From assembly GCA_021784375.1 (NCBI GenBank), contig JAJXSV010000001.1, positions 1 to 52,993 of the forward strand: a stretch of 52,993 bases of DNA, read 5' to 3'. The notes under the pieces are model-generated. The model saw only the letters and a list, made by a program, of their open reading frames with translations. It was not told where the DNA came from and made no database searches. The stretch comes from Actinomycetes bacterium. GTDB lineage: Bacteria > Actinomycetota > Actinomycetes > S36-B12 > UBA5976. The position numbers and the translations under genes are program-made. Below are positions 49,172 through 52,993 of the stretch, piece by piece (position 1 is the stretch's first letter; each line of letters begins with the position of its first letter).

Positions 49172-50401
49172 TCAGCGGTGCGAGGACATGATCTCCTCGG
49201 CAGGGCGCCCCTGCCGCAGCAATTGGGCCATCGCGCGCATGGGTCCGTCGATGTGGGTGAAGAACGCGTAGTAGCCCTCGCACAGGTAGTTGTGCGCCTC
49301 CTCGCCGAGGTCGTTGACGGCGAAGCGGTTCTTCGGGCATTCGCCGCGGCAGGCGGACAGCACCTTGCACTCCCTGCACTTGCGGGTGAGGCCGTCACGT
49401 TTGTCCAGGCCGAACCTGCGCTGCTGGGGCAGGGCGATGAGTTCGAGCATGTGGTGCTCGGCGATGTTGCCCAGCCGATGCTGCGGGTCCACGAAGTGGT
49501 CGCAGGAGTAGAGGTCGCCGTTGTGCATCAGGGCCAGGCCGGCCCCGCACGTCTCGGCGAACACGCAGAGCGTGGAGGGCATCCCCAACCAGATGCCCAG
49601 CGCGACATCGAAGGACTGCACGAACACGCTGCCGACGTCGTGCATCACCCACTCGTCGAAGATGGTGTTCATGAACGAGCCCCAGGCGTCCGGGCGCACC
49701 GAGCGAGCGGTGACGCCGTCACCCTCTCGCTCGACGATGGGGATGAACTGCAGGAAGTCGGCGTGGAGCTCGTCGCGGAAGTAGCGGTAGACATCGAGCG
49801 GCTGCTCGGAGTTGGCGCTGTTCACCGTGCATAGCAGGTTGACGTCCACGCCGTGTTCGCGCAGCCGTTCGTATCCCGCGATGACCCGCGCATGGGTGGG
49901 CTTACCGCCCTTGTCGACGCGGTAGCGATCGTGCAGGGGTGCGGGACCGTCGATGGAGAGGCCGACGAGCACGTTGTGCTGCTTGAGGAATTCGCACCAA
50001 GCATCGTCGAGGAGCGTGCCGTTCGTCTGCATCGCATGATCGATCTGCATGCGCGGCGGCCGGTACTTCGCAACCACGTCCATCATGCGCTCGTAGAAGG
50101 GTAGGCCCATCATGGTGGGCTCACCGCCCTGCCACACCAGGGTGACGCGGTCGCCGCGCTGCGACTCGAACAGTTGGGACACGTAGGTCTCCATGAGCTC
50201 ATCTGACATGCGCCACTCGGAACCCGGGTACAGGGATTCCTTGGAGAGGAAGAAGCAGTACTCGCAATCGAGGTTGCAGATGGCACCAGTGGGCTTGGCC
50301 ATGACCTCGAAGGCCGGTGGGGCGCCTGCCGGACGCGGTGAAGGCATCGCCGGCCTCGCGGTCGGGAAACTGCCGATTGCGAGGTGCCGTGCCGTGCTCA
50401 T
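49172..50401 (-). CDS. Radical SAM anaerobic sulfatase-maturase-like enzyme
   Basis: A 409-residue radical SAM/SPASM protein. The cluster motif C42-x3-C46-x2-C49 (AICNLDCEYCFF) is typical of anSME enzymes, which oxidise a Cys or Ser of type I sulfatases to formylglycine. The segment FLSKESLYP, the GGEP motif (WQGGEPTMMG) and the C-terminal cysteine array (CGAGLALMHNGDLYSC, CRECKVLSACRGECPKNRF, then NYLCEGYY) fit two auxiliary clusters. No sulfatase gene is in the window, so the substrate is elsewhere or different. ATG 50401 is selected by TACCAT ending 6 bases upstream; the frame is open to 50689, but only as a shadow of the divergent regulator. Confidence 0.9.
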   Translation of the reverse strand: MSTARHLAIGSFPTARPAMPSPRPAGAPPAFEVMAKPTGAICNLDCEYCFFLSKESLYPGSEWRMSDELMETYVSQLFESQRGDRVTLVWQGGEPTMMGLPFYERMMDVVAKYRPPRMQIDHAMQTNGTLLDDAWCEFLKQHNVLVGLSIDGPAPLHDRYRVDKGGKPTHARVIAGYERLREHGVDVNLLCTVNSANSEQPLDVYRYFRDELHADFLQFIPIVEREGDGVTARSVRPDAWGSFMNTIFDEWVMHDVGSVFVQSFDVALGIWLGMPSTLCVFAETCGAGLALMHNGDLYSCDHFVDPQHRLGNIAEHHMLELIALPQQRRFGLDKRDGLTRKCRECKVLSACRGECPKNRFAVNDLGEEAHNYLCEGYYAFFTHIDGPMRAMAQLLRQGRPAEEIMSSHR

Positions 50402-50407
50402 TCGTCG

Positions 50408-50413
50408 ATGGTA
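50408..50413 (-). promoter_or_regulatory. -10 box TACCAT of the leaderless maturase promoter
   Basis: TACCAT on the minus strand ends 6 bases before ATG 50401. Confidence 0.5.
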
Positions 50414-50462
50414 GCGATGGGTCCCATCGGAGCCGGCACCGCCCGGCCACGCCGAGGGCAGA

Positions 50463-50492
50463 ACCGAGTGATCACTCAGTGCCTCGGTAGCA
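50463..50492. promoter_or_regulatory. Candidate TetR operator and -10 box in the maturase / tetR divergent region
   Basis: GAGTGATCACTC (50466-50477) is a perfect 12-base palindrome; with flanks it is symmetric at 16 of 18 positions (50463-50480). A TAGCAT box at 50487-50492 is a likely -10 for the TetR gene, so the operator would cover its -35 region. It sits about 55 bases from the maturase -10 box, so control of both genes is possible. Confidence 0.6.
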
Positions 50493-50540
50493 TCGTGACC
50501 AGGGCGCGGCATCGACCGCAGCGTGGAGCCGGGGGTGGGC

Positions 50541-51152
50541 GTGGCGAAGCAGGTGGCGACGGAGCCGCGACGGCAGCAGCGCGCCGAGGACACACGCGCG
50601 GCCATCCTGCGGGCCTGCCTCGAGGTCGTGTCGGAGTCGGGGTTCCGCGGCATGCGCGTGGCGGAGATCGCCAGGCGCGTCGGCATCACGGAGGCGGGGG
50701 TGCTGCACCACTACCCGAGCAAGCAGGCCCTGCTGCAGGCCCTGCTCGAGTACCGCGACCTCGAGGCCACGCTCCTGATGAAGCAGGTCAACCAACTCCG
50801 GGGCACGGCGGCACTGCTGGACATGCACCGGCTCGCCGAACTCATCACCCGGGACCCCGTACGCGCCCAGTTGTACCTCGTGCTTGCGGCCGAGAACCTG
50901 GGACCGGAGGAGTTCAGCGGTGACTACTTCCGCCGTCGCAATGTGGCGACTCGACGTGCCATCGCCCAGCGCATCCGCGAGGCCCAGCAGGACGGTGAGG
51001 CTCGCGCGGACGTCGATGCGCAAGCGCTCGCCCGCGAGGCCGTGGCCTTCATGGACGGCATCGGCCTGCAGTGGCTCACCTCGCGCCGGAACTTCGACCT
51101 GGATGCTGCGTGGCGCCTGTACCTGCAGGGGCTCGTCGGGCGCCTGCGCTGA
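50541..51152 (+). CDS. TetR-family transcriptional regulator
   Basis: A 203-residue regulator. The N-terminal helix-turn-helix is clear: AILRACLEVVSESGFRGMRVAEIARRVGITEAGVLHHYPSKQALLQALL. The ligand-binding half is all-helical, and its effector cannot be inferred. GTG 50541 is chosen because GGGGG lies 5 bases upstream; GTG 50523 in the same frame is the alternative. It is divergent from the radical SAM maturase across a region with a perfect palindrome, so it probably controls itself and possibly the maturase. It is followed at once by a hydrolase that seems to lack its 5' end. Confidence 0.9.
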   Translation: MAKQVATEPRRQQRAEDTRAAILRACLEVVSESGFRGMRVAEIARRVGITEAGVLHHYPSKQALLQALLEYRDLEATLLMKQVNQLRGTAALLDMHRLAELITRDPVRAQLYLVLAAENLGPEEFSGDYFRRRNVATRRAIAQRIREAQQDGEARADVDAQALAREAVAFMDGIGLQWLTSRRNFDLDAAWRLYLQGLVGRLR

Positions 51153-51180
51153 CCGCCCCCGCCCCGCAGCCTCCGCAGCG

Positions 51181-51948
51181 GTGCCCGTCGTCGTCTGGCT
51201 GCACGGCGGCGGGTACTCCATGGGCGACCGTCGCTTCGCGCCGGATCCGATCCGCTTCGCACGGCTCTTCGACACCATCGTCGAACACGGCTTCGCGCTC
51301 GCGTCCCTCGACTACCGGCTCGGTCGGGAGGCCACGTTCCCGGCCGCCGTCCATGACGTGAAGGCGGCCCTGCGTTGGCTTGCCCGCTTTGCCACCGATC
51401 TGGGCATCGACGCCACCCGCGTCGGCCTGTGGGGCGAGTCAGCCGGCGGGCACCTCGCATCCTTCGTCACCGCCACCGTCGGCGAGTCCGAGTTCGACGG
51501 CACGCTGGGCATCCGTGGCGGTGGTGCCGGCATCAAGGCGTTGGTGAGTTGGTACGGCGCCATGGACCTCACCTCGATCGTGCGCCCTTCCATGACGGCG
51601 GAGATGGAGGCGGCCTTCGCTGGCAATGTGCCCGACTTCATCAAGTACCCGCCCGAGTACTTCAACCTCGGCGCGGAGCGCTTCCAGGACGAGCACTGGC
51701 AGACACTTGCGAGCCCGCTGGCACATGTGACCGCCGCCATGCCACCGACCCTGCTGCTGCACGGCGATGTCGACGGCATGGTGCCGATCCAGCAGTCCGA
51801 GGTCATGCTGGCACGCCTGCAGGAACTCGGTTGCGACGTCGAGTTGATCCGCGTGGCCGGAGCGAACCACGTGTGGCAGGGCGTCGAGCAGCGGATCGTC
51901 GATGACATCATCGATCGCTCCGTCGAGTTCTTCGCAGAGCACCTGTAG
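51181..51948 (+). CDS. Alpha/beta hydrolase (esterase), probably N-terminally truncated
   Basis: An esterase of the HSL/BD-FAE type: oxyanion motif WLHGGGYSMGD at residues 6-16, nucleophile elbow WGESAGGHLAS (Ser about 86), aspartate in LLHGDVDGMVP near 197 and histidine in GANHVWQG near 229. The triad is complete. However, the only sensible start, GTG 51181, leaves just six residues before the HGG motif, whereas relatives usually have 40 or more with the first beta strands. The frame upstream is open but is a shadow of tetR and has no start with a ribosome site. A small deletion joining tetR to this gene is a fair explanation. The substrate is unknown. Confidence 0.75.
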   Translation: MPVVVWLHGGGYSMGDRRFAPDPIRFARLFDTIVEHGFALASLDYRLGREATFPAAVHDVKAALRWLARFATDLGIDATRVGLWGESAGGHLASFVTATVGESEFDGTLGIRGGGAGIKALVSWYGAMDLTSIVRPSMTAEMEAAFAGNVPDFIKYPPEYFNLGAERFQDEHWQTLASPLAHVTAAMPPTLLLHGDVDGMVPIQQSEVMLARLQELGCDVELIRVAGANHVWQGVEQRIVDDIIDRSVEFFAEHL

Positions 51949-51964
51949 GCGAGCAACGCTGGGG

Positions 51965-52984
51965 TCAGGTGCTGCCGCGCCGGACGAGCCGGATGAGTGC
52001 GTCGAGGTCCGCAGGCGCAGTCGGGGCCTCGCCGGCGATGCGTCCCACCATGATGCGCACGATCTCCTGGACGTTGCGATCCATGTCGATGCTCACGGAC
52101 GAAAGGGGAGGCTCGACGATGTCGGTTAGTGGGATGTTGTCGATGCCGATCACCGCCAGGTCGTCCGGCACCCTGAGTTTGGCGCGGCGCGCGGCCTCGA
52201 CGACCGCCATTGCCCACAGGTCGTTGTAGCAGCCGACGGCGCTGACGCCTTTCGCGCGCCACGTGGCGACCGCCTTGTCCGCGGCCACGCCCGAAAGCGG
52301 GAATGCCTGCACGACAGGTGAGGGAAGGCCGTTGGCCTTCAGCCAGTCCCTGGCCACCGAGAGTCGGAAGGCTGCCAGTCCGGTAAGCCGATTGTCCTTG
52401 GCGTGGGCCCACCCAATACGAGTGTGACCGAGGGCCACCAGGTGCCCAAGCTGGCGACCTATGAGCTGTCTCTGCAGGCTGTCACTCCACTGCTCGCCTC
52501 CTTCAAGATGGGCGAGCGCACCGATCATGAAGACGATTCCGCGGTCTTGCAGCAGTCTTCGTTCATCCCCGGAGAGTTCAGCCAAGGAGTACGCGGCGAC
52601 CGGTGCCGTTGCGTGCACCGTTGCCGCGAGGTCCATCTTGCGGTCGCCAGTCGTGAACATCGCTGCGACGTAACCGTGGGCATCCAGTTCACGGCCGAAG
52701 GCGATGATCATCTCGCCCATGGTGAAGTTGATGGGCAGGTTCGGGATGATGACGAGGACGACCCGGCTCTTACCGGTGCGCAGCGTCTGCGCTGCAACGT
52801 TCGGCACGTAACCCAGTTGGTGTGCGATCTCGCGCACGCGCAACTTCGTGGCCTCGGGGATGCGCCCATTCGGCTTGTCGTTCAGCACGTAACTGACCGT
52901 CGCCACCGATACGCCGGCCTGCTCGGCGATACCGGCCAAGGTAGCGCGATTGCGCATCGAACGCGCCACGGTCACCCCATTCAT
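51965..52984 (-). CDS. LacI-family transcriptional regulator
   Basis: A 339-residue repressor. The helix-turn-helix TLAGIAEQAGVSVATVSYVLNDKPNGRIPEAT and hinge YVPNVAAQTLRTGKS are typical, followed by a ligand-binding domain with IPNLPINFTMGEMIIAFGREL and VIGIDNIPLTDIVEPPLSSV. The effector cannot be read. The first possible start is ATG 52984, close to the window edge; GTG 52969 (with GGGG upstream) and ATG 52957 are alternatives. Its regulated neighbours would lie beyond the right edge. It converges with the esterase gene, 16 bases apart. Confidence 0.88.
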   Translation of the reverse strand: MNGVTVARSMRNRATLAGIAEQAGVSVATVSYVLNDKPNGRIPEATKLRVREIAHQLGYVPNVAAQTLRTGKSRVVLVIIPNLPINFTMGEMIIAFGRELDAHGYVAAMFTTGDRKMDLAATVHATAPVAAYSLAELSGDERRLLQDRGIVFMIGALAHLEGGEQWSDSLQRQLIGRQLGHLVALGHTRIGWAHAKDNRLTGLAAFRLSVARDWLKANGLPSPVVQAFPLSGVAADKAVATWRAKGVSAVGCYNDLWAMAVVEAARRAKLRVPDDLAVIGIDNIPLTDIVEPPLSSVSIDMDRNVQEIVRIMVGRIAGEAPTAPADLDALIRLVRRGST

Positions 52985-52993
52985 AACAAATGC

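Noticed and set aside
52976..52988. Half-operator TGTTAT near the window edge as an ara-type site
   Set aside because: Only six bases match, with no symmetric partner before the end of the sequence; it could equally be part of a -10 region of the last gene.
1..52993. tRNA, rRNA, integrase, transposase or prophage genes
   Set aside because: None could be recognised on either strand by reading; no att-like direct repeats or foreign-composition island were seen.

Overview
The window is GC-rich (visibly well above 60 percent), uses many GTG starts and carries gene neighbourhoods typical of Actinomycetota. These include radA-disA next to mutY, ppx next to proC, and a run hppA - methyltransferase - topA - tmk - delta-prime subunit - TAP-type secreted hydrolase that, from memory, resembles the order in streptomycetes. 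The species cannot be named from sequence alone. Compact spacing, many ATGA/GTGA overlaps and a large share of apparently leaderless genes suggest a fairly streamlined free-living actinobacterium.

Layout. 0.2-8 kb: a Bcr/CflA-type exporter, a membrane-anchored protein of unknown function, MutY, the c-di-AMP synthase DisA, RadA, and a PAS-GAF-GGDEF-EAL c-di-GMP enzyme. 8.2-13.3 kb: a small membrane-tethered protein joining a sigma-region-4-like helix-turn-helix to an anti-sigma-type zinc motif, a Cys-rich protein, Ppx/GppA phosphatase, a DHA2-type transporter, a glutaredoxin-like protein and ProC. 13.5-27.3 kb: the proton-pumping pyrophosphatase, a methyltransferase and topoisomerase I, then on the other strand an M3 oligopeptidase and a secreted metzincin-like protease, then tmk, DNA polymerase III delta-prime, a secreted alpha/beta hydrolase and a SpoU RNA methylase in overlapping order. 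27.5-33.1 kb: serine deaminase, an MFS carrier, CysE-CysK and another MFS carrier. 33.2-42.5 kb: a type I pullulanase, two divergently transcribed membrane GGDEF proteins, an ABC-2 exporter, an MTA/SAH nucleosidase and an internally deleted esterase. 42.5-49 kb: an L-arabinose locus (araA, aldose epimerase, small membrane protein, LacI-type repressor, araB, araD) with two near-identical LacI-type operators. 49.2-53 kb: an anaerobic sulfatase-maturase-like radical SAM protein divergent from a TetR regulator, a 5'-truncated esterase, and a second LacI-type regulator.

How it works together. Three enzymes of c-di-GMP metabolism plus DisA make this a signalling-rich segment. The arabinose genes form a complete route from L-arabinose to D-xylulose-5-phosphate under one probable local repressor; the araB operator lies on the -10 box of a leaderless promoter. 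No arabinose transporter gene is recognisable in the window. SdaA, CysE and CysK sit around the serine node: serine to pyruvate, or serine to cysteine.

Two structural themes run through the window. Sixteen genes have a TANNNT hexamer ending 6 or 7 bases before the start codon, the signature of leaderless transcription, and this fixes many start codons. Three long hairpins near 30.1, 44.9 and 45.0 kb share a GTTGT(G/T)CA end motif and form a dispersed intergenic repeat family. No rRNA, tRNA, CRISPR array, prophage or insertion sequence was seen, and no gene-free stretch exceeds about 230 bases.
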